Assembly (NCBI RefSeq): GCF_000373565.1 | Contig: NZ_KB891809.1 | Location: forward strand, 476,240-540,239 | Source: Streptomyces sp. HmicA12 | GTDB lineage: Bacteria > Actinomycetota > Actinomycetes > Streptomycetales > Streptomycetaceae | DNA: 64,000 nt | Direction: 5' to 3' | Shown: piece after piece, positions 17,078-25,850 of the stretch | How positions within the stretch are numbered: the stretch's first letter is position 1 | Layout of the letters: each line of letters opens with the position of its first letter | Position numbers and translations under genes: made by a program | The notes under the pieces: model-generated | What the model saw: only the letters and a program-made list of their open reading frames with translations | The model's database searches: none | Told to the model about the DNA's origin: nothing

Positions 17078-18082
17078 TCAGTTGGAGGCCTCGGCCAGCT
17101 TCACCGCGTACTCGCCCCACCATTCGCCCGCCTTGGGCCCGCCCTTGCACGTGCCGTCCGACTCGCCGGGCCGCTTGACCCACAGGTACGCCTTCACCAG
17201 GTCGTCGCCCGTCTTCGTGGTCGGCGCCTCGCCGAGCGCACGGCCCGGCGGGTTGCACCAGCGCTCGTCCGGATCGCCGCCCGTGTACGGCCCGTTGCCG
17301 TTGCGGCTGGTGTCGATGACGAAGGGCTTGTTGCCGACCTTCGCCGAGAGCTCCTTGCCGTACTTGACGGAGTCCTCGGTGGAGTAGAAGTTCGACACGT
17401 TCAGCGCGAAGCCGTCGGCCTGGCCGATGCCGGACCGCTGCAACGGGTCGTAGAGCTGGTCGGGCGTGCCCCAGCCCGCGTTCCCCGCGTCCAGGTAGAC
17501 CTTCGTCGCCTTCAGGGACTTGAACTTCTCGATGGCGCCGTTGAGGAGGTCGTAGCGCTCCTCGTGGAACTGCTCGGGCGTGCAGTTGTCCACCATGTGC
17601 TGGACCGCGTCCGGCTCCAGGATGATCGTCGCGGGCCGGTCGCCGATACCGGCGGCGACCTGGTCGATGAACGTCCGGTACGCGTCGCCGTCGGCGGCGC
17701 CGCCCTGCGAGTAGTTGCCGCAGTCGCGGTGCGGGATGTTGTAGATGACCAGCAGCGCGTCCCGGTCCGCCTTCTGGGCGGCCTCCGTGTACCCGCGCGC
17801 CTGGTCCTCGGCGTTCTCCGGAATCAGCCACTCGCCGCTGGGCTGCTCGGCGATCTTCCGGACCGCCTGCGCGTCGTCGTCCTTGCCGTCCTTCTCCAGG
17901 TCGGAGACGGCCTGCGCGGCCTTGCTGTCCGGATTGACCCAGAACGGATCGGAACTCTTCGGCTGTTGTGTCACGGGAGGAGCCGAGCCGTCGCCACCCT
18001 TCTTGTCTCCTCCGGAGGAACACGCGGACACGAGCAGCGCCGCCCCCACGACGACCGCTCCAGCCCTCAGTTTCCGGTACAT
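17078..18082 (-). CDS. cslZ: GH6 endoglucanase-like lipoprotein CslZ
   Basis: 334 residues. The signal ends in a lipobox (LLVSACSSG), so it is a membrane-anchored lipoprotein. The glycoside hydrolase family 6 fold is recognisable from LLVIYNIPHRDCGNYS, ATIILEPDAVQHM (catalytic-acid region) and KVYLDAGNAGWG. Later stretches are DGFALNVSNFYST and FVIDTSRNGNGP, with the C-terminal AYLWVKRPGESDG. GH6 enzymes cut beta-1,4-glucan. It is convergent to cslA-glxA, the arrangement known in Streptomyces, where CslZ is thought to trim the nascent glycan. Length is normal for a catalytic domain without a cellulose-binding module. Confidence 0.92.
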   Translation of the reverse strand: MYRKLRAGAVVVGAALLVSACSSGGDKKGGDGSAPPVTQQPKSSDPFWVNPDSKAAQAVSDLEKDGKDDDAQAVRKIAEQPSGEWLIPENAEDQARGYTEAAQKADRDALLVIYNIPHRDCGNYSQGGAADGDAYRTFIDQVAAGIGDRPATIILEPDAVQHMVDNCTPEQFHEERYDLLNGAIEKFKSLKATKVYLDAGNAGWGTPDQLYDPLQRSGIGQADGFALNVSNFYSTEDSVKYGKELSAKVGNKPFVIDTSRNGNGPYTGGDPDERWCNPPGRALGEAPTTKTGDDLVKAYLWVKRPGESDGTCKGGPKAGEWWGEYAVKLAEASN

Positions 18083-18245
18083 CCACTCCCCCTTGGGTGC
18101 ACTGTCTGGCCCTCAATCGTGACATACGCCCCGGGCGGGTCACGAGGCCGGACGGCGCTTGTCAAAGACCTGTTACAGCACGCGGGATCTGGGTAGGCGC
18201 CGGGCCTCGGGGAGTCGGACCTGTGGGGCGAAAGAGGTGGACCAC

Positions 18246-18989
18246 ATGTCGCTGGAGTCCCGTGAACTGCGTCTCGCATCAGCCCTGCTGGAGTTCACGG
18301 ATACCCTCATCGGTGAGTTCGAACCAGCACGCCAACTGAGCCTGCTGGCGGACCGCTGTGTGGAGTTCCTCGGCGCCCAGGGCGCCGGAGTGACCCTGCT
18401 GGAGGCGAGCGGCCAGCCGGGCCCCGTCGTCCACAGCGCCCAGCAGAAGGACGTCGTCCGCGAGTTGATGGAGTGGGAGCAGGCCGCGGGGCCGGTGCGC
18501 GAGAGCCTGGAGTCCGGGAAGCCGGTGCAGGCCATCTCCCTGACGTCACGGGAGGCCGCCGAGCGGTGGCCCGCGTTCACCGCGGCCGCCCGCCGGTTCG
18601 GGATCGCCTCGACCTACGCGGTCCCGCTGCGCCGGCGCGGGACGACGCTCGGCGCGCTGAGCATCTACACCCCTCAACCGCCGCCCCACAACGGAGCGTT
18701 GGCGATCGCACAGACACTCGCCGACGCGACGACCGTGGGCCTGCTCAACCACCGCGCCTACGCGCAGTACAGGGAGCTTTCGGGCCAGCTGCAACAAGCA
18801 CTTGCCAGCCGTGTGCGGATCGAACAGGCAAAGGGGATGCTCGCCGAGCGCTGGGAGACCTCCCCGGACGGCGCGTTCGGGACGTTGCGCCAGTACGCGC
18901 GCAGGAACCGGCTGCCGCTCGATCAGGTCGCCCGCGCCGTGGTGAGCCGCGATCTGACCGACGCCCAGTTACGGCGCGACGATGCCTGA
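18246..18989 (+). CDS. GAF-ANTAR domain regulator
   Basis: 247 residues: a GAF sensor (about residues 10-160, with LADRCVEFLGAQGAGVTLLEA and YAVPLRRRGTTLGALSIY) and a C-terminal ANTAR RNA-binding domain (RVRIEQAKGMLAERWETSPDGAF). ANTAR proteins antiterminate transcription by binding tandem hairpins in leader RNA. Start ATG 18246 has AGAGGTGG upstream; the frame begins earlier at 18159. The gene stands alone. Signal and RNA targets are unknown. Confidence 0.88.
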   Translation: MSLESRELRLASALLEFTDTLIGEFEPARQLSLLADRCVEFLGAQGAGVTLLEASGQPGPVVHSAQQKDVVRELMEWEQAAGPVRESLESGKPVQAISLTSREAAERWPAFTAAARRFGIASTYAVPLRRRGTTLGALSIYTPQPPPHNGALAIAQTLADATTVGLLNHRAYAQYRELSGQLQQALASRVRIEQAKGMLAERWETSPDGAFGTLRQYARRNRLPLDQVARAVVSRDLTDAQLRRDDA

Positions 18990-19280
18990 CCCGCCCGGCA
19001 ACCGGCTCCCACCTGCGCAGACCACGCTGCGCCACCATCCTCGTACTTGGCGTCAAACGCCCCCTAGGCCGCGCGGCGCATCCGTTCTAGAGTCTCTCTC
19101 AGCGGCCCCAGACCTCGGCCTTCAGGACCGGAAGGGTTTCCTCCTCGGGGGAAATTTCTCCTTCAAGCCTCCTGCGCCGACGCCGGGTTACTCCCGCAGC
19201 CCGCTGCGTGCGCGGTCGAGGACCGTCCGGCCGGCGGCTCCGGGGGGAGCGGGTCGCCGGCCGGGCCAGGTGCCCGGCGC

Positions 19281-19949
19281 TCAGCCCGCCTTCGACGGCG
19301 CCTCGTCGACCCCCGACAGATACGCGGAGACGACGACGTTCGCCGTGTACGTCCGGGACGCCTTGTCGAAGGTGCCGCCGCAGGTGATCAGGCGCAGCTC
19401 GGCGCGGGCCGGGTCGTGCGGCCCGTACACCTTGCCCGGGTCGAAGCGGTCACGCTCGTAGACCTGCACGTCGTCGACGGTGAACGCGGCGACGGACCCG
19501 TCGTCGCGCACCACCTTCACGGTGTCGCCGGGCTTGGCCTCGCTCAGGTGGTAGAAGACGGCGGGCCGGGTGTCGGTGTCCACGTGCCCGACGAACAGGG
19601 ACGTGCCCCGCTCCCCCGGCTGCACGCCCGCGCCGTACCAGCCGACGACGCCGGCCTGGTCGTAGGGCGGCGGGTCGACGGCGCCGCCGCCGTCCAGGCC
19701 GCGGGCCACGACGGGGGCCTGGATGCGCAGCGCCTCGACGTCGACGCGCTGCGGCTTCGCGGCTTTGACCGGCTTGTGCGCGGCGGGCAGGTCGACCCCG
19801 AAGGGGCGTCCGACGGCGGCCGCGTCTCCCGTCGCGGGCCCGGACAGGGACACGTCGGTGACGTCGCGGCCCCACAGCCACAGCCCGAGCAGCAGCACGG
19901 CCCAGGCGAGGCCCGTGATCAGCCGGCCCGCGCCGTGGTGCCTGCTCAC
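19281..19949 (-). CDS. Class F sortase
   Basis: 222 residues. An N-terminal membrane helix (~8-27) precedes a sortase beta-barrel with the catalytic triad His122 (FVGHVDTD), Cys190 (LRLITCGGTF) and Arg199 (ASRTYTANVVV). Sortases attach secreted proteins to the cell wall. Class F enzymes are common in actinobacteria, but their natural substrates are poorly known. The start overlaps the stop of the preceding secreted protein gene by 4 nt, which makes that protein a candidate partner although it lacks an obvious LPxTG-like motif. Confidence 0.88.
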   Translation of the reverse strand: MSRHHGAGRLITGLAWAVLLLGLWLWGRDVTDVSLSGPATGDAAAVGRPFGVDLPAAHKPVKAAKPQRVDVEALRIQAPVVARGLDGGGAVDPPPYDQAGVVGWYGAGVQPGERGTSLFVGHVDTDTRPAVFYHLSEAKPGDTVKVVRDDGSVAAFTVDDVQVYERDRFDPGKVYGPHDPARAELRLITCGGTFDKASRTYTANVVVSAYLSGVDEAPSKAG

Positions 19950-20509
19950 TGCCGTGCGGACCGGCGGCGCCGGACGCTGCGGAAGGCCACGGCGACCGCG
20001 GCGACCGCGGCGAGGACCAGGCCGATGACGGCGTGCCGGGTGCCGGGGCCCTCGCTGGGGGCGGCCGCGGGGTGCGCGGCGGCGAGTTCGGCCGCGGCGC
20101 CGCCGCCCCCGGCGTGCACGGGCGCGGTCGGGGTCGGGGTGACGGTGTGGCTGCTGCCCATGACGCGGATGCTGCCCTTGATCTCGGACACGATGTCGCG
20201 GCCGGGGCAGACCACGAGGATGTCGTACGTGCCGGGGGCCGTGGACGACTTCACGCGGGCCTCCGCGAACAGGGTCGGCTGATCGGCCGACGGCCCGAGC
20301 GACACGGTGGAGACGAAGGCGGCGGAGGATGCCTTGCCGGTCGTCCCGTCGCAGCCGGAGACCCGCAGGTCGACCTCGCTGCCCGGCGGGACCCCGTACG
20401 GGGTGACGGTGACGGATCCGCCGCCCTCGGCCTGGGCGGCGGTGACCGGCAGGGCCACCAGGAGAGCGGCCGCCCCTGCGGCACGGAGAGCAAGCAGACC
20501 AGTACGCAT
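19946..20509 (-). CDS. Secreted protein with C-terminal membrane anchor, coupled to sortase F
   Basis: 187 residues. A signal peptide (~1-27, ending AQA) precedes a beta-rich domain with two cysteines (VSGCDGT, LVVCPGRD). Then come a TPTPTAP and Gly/Ala-rich linker, a membrane helix (~160-176) and an RRRRSAR tail. The plan resembles a wall-anchored surface protein, but I see no clear LPxTG or LAxTG pentapeptide before the helix. It overlaps the class F sortase gene by 4 nt. Function unknown. Confidence 0.78.
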   Translation of the reverse strand: MRTGLLALRAAGAAALLVALPVTAAQAEGGGSVTVTPYGVPPGSEVDLRVSGCDGTTGKASSAAFVSTVSLGPSADQPTLFAEARVKSSTAPGTYDILVVCPGRDIVSEIKGSIRVMGSSHTVTPTPTAPVHAGGGGAAAELAAAHPAAAPSEGPGTRHAVIGLVLAAVAAVAVAFRSVRRRRSARQ

Positions 20510-20603
20510 CGTGAACCTCCTGTTACTGGCAGGTTCACGCGCCCGGCGGCATTCCGCATCCCGGGAGCCGCCGGGCGTATGGCGTCCGGGTCCCGTACGG
20601 GTC

Positions 20604-21383
20604 TCAGACCAGGTCGACGAGGTCCGCGATGGAGTCGACGACGTGCGACGGCGTGAACGGGTACTTCGCGATGTCGGCGTCGCTGGTCAGGCCGGTCCGT
20701 ACGAGGAAGGTCTGCATGCCCGCCTCCAGGCCGGCCAGCACGTCGGTGTCCATCCGGTCGCCGATCATCGCGCTCGACTCGGAGTGCGCCCCGATGGCGT
20801 TCAGCCCGGTCCGCATCATCAGCGGGTTCGGCTTGCCGGCGAAGTAGGGCTGCTTGCCGGTCGCCTTCGTGATGAGCGCGGCGACGGCACCGGTGGCGGG
20901 CAGCGGGCCCTCGGTGGAGGGGCCGGTCTCGTCGGGGTTGGTGCAGATGAAACGGGCCCCGTCGTTGATCAGCCGGACGGCCTTGGTCATGGCCTCGAAG
21001 GAGTACGTGCGCGTCTCTCCCAGAACCACGTAATCGGGGGCGTGGTCGGTGAGCACGTACCCGATGTCGTGCAGCGCCGTGGTCAGGCCGGCCTCGCCGA
21101 TGACGTACGCCGTGCCGTCGGGCCGCTGGGACTCCAGGAACTTGGCGGTGGCGAGCGCGGACGTCCAGATGTTGCCGACCGGGACCTCCAGGCCCATGCG
21201 GGTCAGCCGGGCCTGGAGGTCGCGGGCGGTGTAGATGGAGTTGTTGGTCAGCACCAGGAACGGCTTGCCGGAGTCGCGGAGCTTCTTGATGAAGGAGTCG
21301 GCGCCGGGGATCGGCACGCCCTCGTGGATGAGCACACCGTCCATGTCGGTGAGCCACGATTCGATGGGCTTGCGCTCTGCCAT
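20604..21383 (-). CDS. HAD-IIA family phosphatase (NagD-like)
   Basis: 259 residues. HAD motif I is LTDMDGVL with both aspartates, motif II is the FLVLTNNS region, and the lysine lies in FAGKPNPLMM. Motifs III/IV appear as AMIGDRMDTDVLAG. The C2-cap is present between motifs II and III. NagD-like enzymes dephosphorylate small phosphorylated metabolites. Start ATG 21383. It follows the exported phosphatase gene on the same strand with an ~80-bp gap, so it may share in organophosphate use. Confidence 0.88.
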   Translation of the reverse strand: MAERKPIESWLTDMDGVLIHEGVPIPGADSFIKKLRDSGKPFLVLTNNSIYTARDLQARLTRMGLEVPVGNIWTSALATAKFLESQRPDGTAYVIGEAGLTTALHDIGYVLTDHAPDYVVLGETRTYSFEAMTKAVRLINDGARFICTNPDETGPSTEGPLPATGAVAALITKATGKQPYFAGKPNPLMMRTGLNAIGAHSESSAMIGDRMDTDVLAGLEAGMQTFLVRTGLTSDADIAKYPFTPSHVVDSIADLVDLV

Positions 21384-21466
21384 GGGGTGCACTCCTGCGG
21401 TTTCGCTGTGGACCAAGGGAACTGAGGGGCGCCGGGACCACTCTGTGCCGACGCCCCTCACCCTAA

Positions 21467-22966
21467 TCAGGATTGGGTGATCGCGACCCCGTCGATCGTC
21501 CAGAACCAGTTGTTGCCGCCGGTGTACCGGAAGCGCACCTTCGCCCTGGTCACGCCGGTCGGTACGGTCAGCGCGACGGTCTCGGTGCGGGAGGGGACGT
21601 CGGCGGTGTAGGTCTTCACGGAGACCGGGGTGCCGCCGTCGTAGGAGACGAGGACCTCGCCCTTCTGCGGGGACTCCTGGCGGTAGAAGGTCGTGTACGT
21701 GAGGGTGGCCGGACGGCCGCCGGTGACCGGGAAGTCGGGGCTGACCAGCGTCGAGTCGTAGGTGCCCGAGACCGTCTTGTCGGACCACTCGTCGCCGTCG
21801 GCGACCGCGAAGACGTTCCGGGCGCGGACGTTGCACTCGCGCTGCTGGTCGCGCTCGGCCCTGGTCCAGAACTCGTCGGTGGTGAAGGCCCAGCCGCGCC
21901 ACTCGGTGACGCCGCCGGTGCCCATCGCGGAGTTGTCGACGGACCAGCCGGAGGGCGGGGTGTGGGTGAAGCCGACGACGCCCGCGCCGATGCCGGTCTC
22001 GTCGACGGGTCCGGTGAGCTGGGCACGCAGGCTGTCGAAGGCGTCGGGGGTGGGCTGCTGGATCGGGCGGCCGTCCAGGGACCAGGCCGGGTCGATGGCG
22101 ACGCCGAGGTGGGCGAGGGCGGTGGCAGCGATGTCGGGCATCTTGACGTCGTGGCGGGTCGAGCCCGCGGCCGCGGTCCCGCCGACGGCGATCATGAAGG
22201 TCTGCCGCTCGGGCCAGGTCGAGCCGCCGTGGCCGCCCGCGTCGGTGTGCCCGTGGTCGGCGGTGACCAGGATCAGCCAGTCCTCGTTCCCGTACGTGGC
22301 ACGGGACTTGAGGGCGTCGACGAGCTGCCCCACCTGTCCGTCGACGCCGTGGATCGCGTCGAGGTACTGCTGGCTCGCGGCCCCGTAGGAGTGCCCGGCG
22401 TGGTCGACGTTGTCGAGCTGGACGAAGACGGCGTCCGGGTTGCCGGACTTCAGCTGGGCGACGGCGCGGCTCGTCGTGCCCGTGTCGTACTCGGCGCTCG
22501 GGGTGGAGACGCGGGTGTCGACCTTCGAGGAGAAGACCGTGTCGGTGATCGGGGCCCAGGAGGAGACGGCGTACGTGGTCAGGGCCGGCTTGGCGGTCTC
22601 GATCCGGGTGAGGAAGTCCGGGTACTGGGCGAACTTGTGCCCGGTGAAGTTGTTGTCCTTGACGTTGTGCTTGTCGGGCCAGACGCCGGTGATGAGCGTG
22701 GACCAGCCGGGGCCGGACATGGTGGGCGCCATCGGGTTGGCGTAGATGGAGCTCGGCGCGGTCAGGCCGGCGGCCATGAGGGCCTTCAGGCGGGGCGCGT
22801 CGGCGTCCTTGACTCTGCCGAGGAGCGTGCCGTCGAGGCCGATGACGAGGACCTTGGGGGTCCGGGCCGCGGCGAACGCGGTGGTGGGCACGGTGAGGGC
22901 TGCGGCGGCCGTGGCGGTGCCGATGAGCAGGGCGCGGCGGGAGATGCCGGACGTGGTGCGCGACAT
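21467..22966 (-). CDS. Exported alkaline-phosphatase-superfamily hydrolase (phosphodiesterase/pyrophosphatase type)
   Basis: 499 residues with a Tat-like signal (SRRALLIG, ending AFAAA). Metal and catalytic residues of the superfamily are visible: Asp45 in VIGLDGT, a Thr/Ser nucleophile in APTMSGPGWS (~81-89), DNVDHAGHSYG and VTADHGHTDAGGHGG. A C-terminal beta domain of ~150 residues follows. Start ATG 22966 has GGAGG upstream. It is expected to act outside the cell on phosphodiesters or phosphonates next to an organophosphonate importer. The exact substrate is unknown. Confidence 0.87.
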   Translation of the reverse strand: MSRTTSGISRRALLIGTATAAAALTVPTTAFAAARTPKVLVIGLDGTLLGRVKDADAPRLKALMAAGLTAPSSIYANPMAPTMSGPGWSTLITGVWPDKHNVKDNNFTGHKFAQYPDFLTRIETAKPALTTYAVSSWAPITDTVFSSKVDTRVSTPSAEYDTGTTSRAVAQLKSGNPDAVFVQLDNVDHAGHSYGAASQQYLDAIHGVDGQVGQLVDALKSRATYGNEDWLILVTADHGHTDAGGHGGSTWPERQTFMIAVGGTAAAGSTRHDVKMPDIAATALAHLGVAIDPAWSLDGRPIQQPTPDAFDSLRAQLTGPVDETGIGAGVVGFTHTPPSGWSVDNSAMGTGGVTEWRGWAFTTDEFWTRAERDQQRECNVRARNVFAVADGDEWSDKTVSGTYDSTLVSPDFPVTGGRPATLTYTTFYRQESPQKGEVLVSYDGGTPVSVKTYTADVPSRTETVALTVPTGVTRAKVRFRYTGGNNWFWTIDGVAITQS

Positions 22967-22997
22967 GCGGTCCTCCGGTGGTGTGGGGGAACGGGCG

Positions 22998-23046
22998 TGG
23001 TCCAACACCCCTGATTCCATCGGAGTGTTGGACCAGACCCGTTATC
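22998..23046 (-). promoter_or_regulatory. Operator-like region upstream of the exported phosphatase
   Basis: A perfect inverted repeat TGGTCCAACA (22998-23007) / TGTTGGACCA (23026-23035) overlaps TTGGACCAGACCCGTTATC (23028-23046). The second element also occurs as TTGGCCTAGACCCGTTACG before the ABC transporter operon (27017-27035). It is a likely binding site for the nearby GntR/UTRA regulator. Confidence 0.5.
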
Positions 23047-23099
23047 TTTTGGTGACGCGGACACGAAGAGCCATGGACATTCGTCACCGCCGGATGGAC

Positions 23100-24161
23100 T
23101 CAGCTGCCGGTCGCGGACTTCCAGTCGTCGACGTACGTCTGGAGGTTCTTGTCGATGTCGTTCCAGTCCGGTTCGAAGATCTCCACGCCGTCCATCACCT
23201 TGGCGAGGGCGATCGCGTTCTCGTCGGTGGCCTTGACGTCCTGGCGTGCCGAGAAGCCGCCGCCGACGGAACTGACCTCCTGCTGCTGCTTGGTGGCGAG
23301 CATGAAGTCGAGGAGCTTCTTGCCGTTGGCGGTGTGCGGGGCGTTCTTGACGAGGCCGGCCGCGTACGGGAGGGCGAAGGAGGTGGGCTTGCCGCCGGAC
23401 GTCCTGGGGAACCAGATGCCGAGGTTCGGCATGGTCTTGGACTGGGCGTAGTTCATCTGCACGTCGCCGTTCGCGACGAGGAGTTCGCCCTTGTCGACCT
23501 TGGGGGCGAGTTTGCCGGTGGAGGCGGACGGGCCGACGTTGTTGGCCTGGAGCTTCTTCAGGTAGTCCATGGCCTGCTGCTTGCCGCCGAAGTCGTGGAC
23601 GGCCTTCACGACGACGGCCGTGCCGTCGCCGGCGACGCCGGGCGTGGAGTACTGCAGCTTGTTCTTGTACGAGCCGTCGAGGAGCTGTTCCCACGTGGTG
23701 GGCGGCGTCTTCAGCTCCTTCTTGTTGTAGATGAAGCCGAAGTAGTTGTTGACGACGGAGGTCCAGGTCCCGTCGGCGGCCTTGTCGGCGCCGTGGACCT
23801 GGTCCGAGCCCTCGGGCCGGTACTTCGCCAACAGGCCCTTGCCGTCGGCCTGTTGGATGAACGGCGGCAGGGTGACGATGACGTCGGCCTGGGTGTTGGA
23901 CTTCTCGCGGACGGCGCGCTGCACCATCTCGCCGGAGCCGCCCTCCACGTACTTGACCTTGATGCCGGTCTTCTTGGTGAAGTCCTTGAAGACCTGGTCG
24001 TACCAGCCGTCGCCGTTCTCGCCCTTGAGGCCGTCGGCGCTGTAGACGGTGACGGCCTTCTCGTCGGAGGCGGCGTTGCCGGTGCCGCATCCGGTCAGGG
24101 ACCCGGCGAGGACGAGGCTGCCGGCGAGGGCGGCGATCGGGGTGAGTGTGTTTCTGCGCAT
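23100..24161 (-). CDS. ABC transporter substrate-binding protein, 2-aminoethylphosphonate type
   Basis: 353 residues. A lipoprotein signal ends in LTGCGTG. The fold is a family-1/iron-type binding protein, with AVTVYSADGLKGENGDGWYD, YFGFIYNKKELK and STPGVAGDGTAVVVKAV. It most resembles the PhnS-type proteins annotated for 2-aminoethylphosphonate. It is the last gene of a minus-strand operon after the ATPase and two permeases. Start ATG 24161 has AGGAG ten bases upstream. Iron(III) or another phosphonate are alternatives, but the phosphatase and GntR context favours an organophosphorus ligand. Confidence 0.78.
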   Translation of the reverse strand: MRRNTLTPIAALAGSLVLAGSLTGCGTGNAASDEKAVTVYSADGLKGENGDGWYDQVFKDFTKKTGIKVKYVEGGSGEMVQRAVREKSNTQADVIVTLPPFIQQADGKGLLAKYRPEGSDQVHGADKAADGTWTSVVNNYFGFIYNKKELKTPPTTWEQLLDGSYKNKLQYSTPGVAGDGTAVVVKAVHDFGGKQQAMDYLKKLQANNVGPSASTGKLAPKVDKGELLVANGDVQMNYAQSKTMPNLGIWFPRTSGGKPTSFALPYAAGLVKNAPHTANGKKLLDFMLATKQQQEVSSVGGGFSARQDVKATDENAIALAKVMDGVEIFEPDWNDIDKNLQTYVDDWKSATGS

Positions 24162-24193
24162 GGCGAGGTGAACTCCTGGCGAGAGGGAGGGAG

Positions 24194-24991
24194 TTAGCGG
24201 TACGTGGCCTTGGTGCGGATCCGCGACACGGCGAGCAGGACGAGGAGTGTCGCGGTCATGAGCACCACCGCGATCGCGGAGCCGGTGAACAGCGAGCCGC
24301 GGTCGGTGGTCGCGTAGATCTGGACCGGCAGCGGCATCCAGTCCGGCGGGTAGAGCATCATCGTGGCGCTCAACTCGCCCATGGACAGGGCGAAGCAGAG
24401 GCCGGCCGCGGCGTTCAGGGACGGCAGCAGCAGGGGCAGTTTCACCTTCCACAGGACGTACGCGGGCCGGGCGCCCAGTGACGCGGCGGCCTGTTCGTAC
24501 GCCGGGTCGAGACGCACGATGGCGGCCGAGACCGACTGGTAGGCGAACGCGGTGACAAGAATCGTGTGCGCGATGATGACGATCCAGCGGGTGCCGTTGA
24601 GCAGCATCGGCGGCTTGCTGAAGGCGACCAGGACCGCGAGTCCGACGACCACGGACGGCACGGCGACGGGCAGCATGAACAGCGCGTCCATGGCGCGCCG
24701 TCCCCGCTTCCTCAGGCCGGCGGCCGCGAGCGCGGCCCAGCCGCCGACGACGAGCGCGAGCACGCTCGCGGTGACGGCGGTGACCAGGCTGGTGGTGAGC
24801 GCGGTGAGCGAGTCGCCGCTGGTGGCGGCCTTGTAGTGGCCGCCGGTGAGGCCGGAGGGGAAGGCGCCGGACCAGTTCGTGGCGAACGAGGCGGCGACGA
24901 TGACGAGGAGGGGCAGGGCGAAGAGGGGCAGGAAGAGGGCGAAGAAGAGGGCCCAGGTGGCCCACTTGCCCGGCTTGCTATGCACCAGCAC
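24194..24991 (-). CDS. ABC transporter permease, 2-aminoethylphosphonate type (second subunit)
   Basis: 265 residues, about six transmembrane helices. The cytoplasmic EAA loop reads EQAAASLGARPAYVLWKVKLP. It overlaps the start-side permease gene by 14 nt and is followed by the binding-protein gene. With the other permease it forms a heterodimeric channel of the PhnU/PhnV kind. Confidence 0.85.
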   Translation of the reverse strand: MLVHSKPGKWATWALFFALFLPLFALPLLVIVAASFATNWSGAFPSGLTGGHYKAATSGDSLTALTTSLVTAVTASVLALVVGGWAALAAAGLRKRGRRAMDALFMLPVAVPSVVVGLAVLVAFSKPPMLLNGTRWIVIIAHTILVTAFAYQSVSAAIVRLDPAYEQAAASLGARPAYVLWKVKLPLLLPSLNAAAGLCFALSMGELSATMMLYPPDWMPLPVQIYATTDRGSLFTGSAIAVVLMTATLLVLLAVSRIRTKATYR

Positions 24992-25850
24992 GACGGCTCA
25001 CCACCCGGTACAGGCCGTAGAGGCCCACGGATATCAGGACGTTGACGACGGCGACGACGCAGGCGCCCGGGTAGTCCGACTCCAGGATCGCCTTGCTGTA
25101 CACGAGCATCGGGAGGGTGGTGACGCCCTTGGCGCCGGTGAAGAGCACGATCCCGAACTCGTTCAGGCACATCACGAGGACCAGTGAGCCGCCGGCGGCG
25201 AGCGCGGGCAGCGCCTCGGGCAGGATCACCTGGCGCACGATCCGCGCCGGGCGCGCGCCGAGCGACGAGGCGACCTCCAGCTGCGCGGTCTCCACCTGCG
25301 AGAACGCGGCGAGCAGTGGCCGCATCACGAACGGTGTGAAGTAGGTGATCTCGGCGAGGAGCACGCCCCACGGGGTGGTCAGGAACTGGAAGGGGCCGGT
25401 CGCCGTGCCCGTGACGTCCGTCCACAGTCCGTTGGCCATGCCGACCTGCCCGTAGACGAAGAGCAGGGCGAGCGTGATCAGGAAGGACGGGAAGGAGAGG
25501 AACACGTCGATGAACTTGGCGACGGCCTTTCCGCCGGGGAACGGCACGAACGCGATGATCAGCGCGAGCGTGAAGCCGAGGACGAGGCAGCCGACCGTCG
25601 CCCCGGCGGCGAGCCAGACCGTCGTCCAGAGCGCCTCGCGGAACGCGGAGGAGGCGAAGACGTCGGCGTACGGCTTGAGGGACGTGCCGCCGGTGTCGGG
25701 CTGGAGCGACTGCTGGACGACGAGGAAGAGGGGGTAGAGGAAGACGACGGCGAGGGCGGCGACCGGGGGCAGGGCCCACACCCAACCGCCGTGCGCCTTG
25801 CGGGTTCTGGCCGTCTTCTCGACGGGTGCGCTGAGCGTGGCGCTAGTCAT
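24978..25850 (-). CDS. ABC transporter permease, 2-aminoethylphosphonate type (first subunit)
   Basis: 290 residues with an N-terminal cytoplasmic ~25 residues and about six helices. The EAA loop is LEVASSLGARPARIVRQVILP. It overlaps the ATPase gene by 8 nt upstream and the second permease gene by 14 nt downstream, so the three are tightly coupled. Confidence 0.85.
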   Translation of the reverse strand: MTSATLSAPVEKTARTRKAHGGWVWALPPVAALAVVFLYPLFLVVQQSLQPDTGGTSLKPYADVFASSAFREALWTTVWLAAGATVGCLVLGFTLALIIAFVPFPGGKAVAKFIDVFLSFPSFLITLALLFVYGQVGMANGLWTDVTGTATGPFQFLTTPWGVLLAEITYFTPFVMRPLLAAFSQVETAQLEVASSLGARPARIVRQVILPEALPALAAGGSLVLVMCLNEFGIVLFTGAKGVTTLPMLVYSKAILESDYPGACVVAVVNVLISVGLYGLYRVVSRRAGA

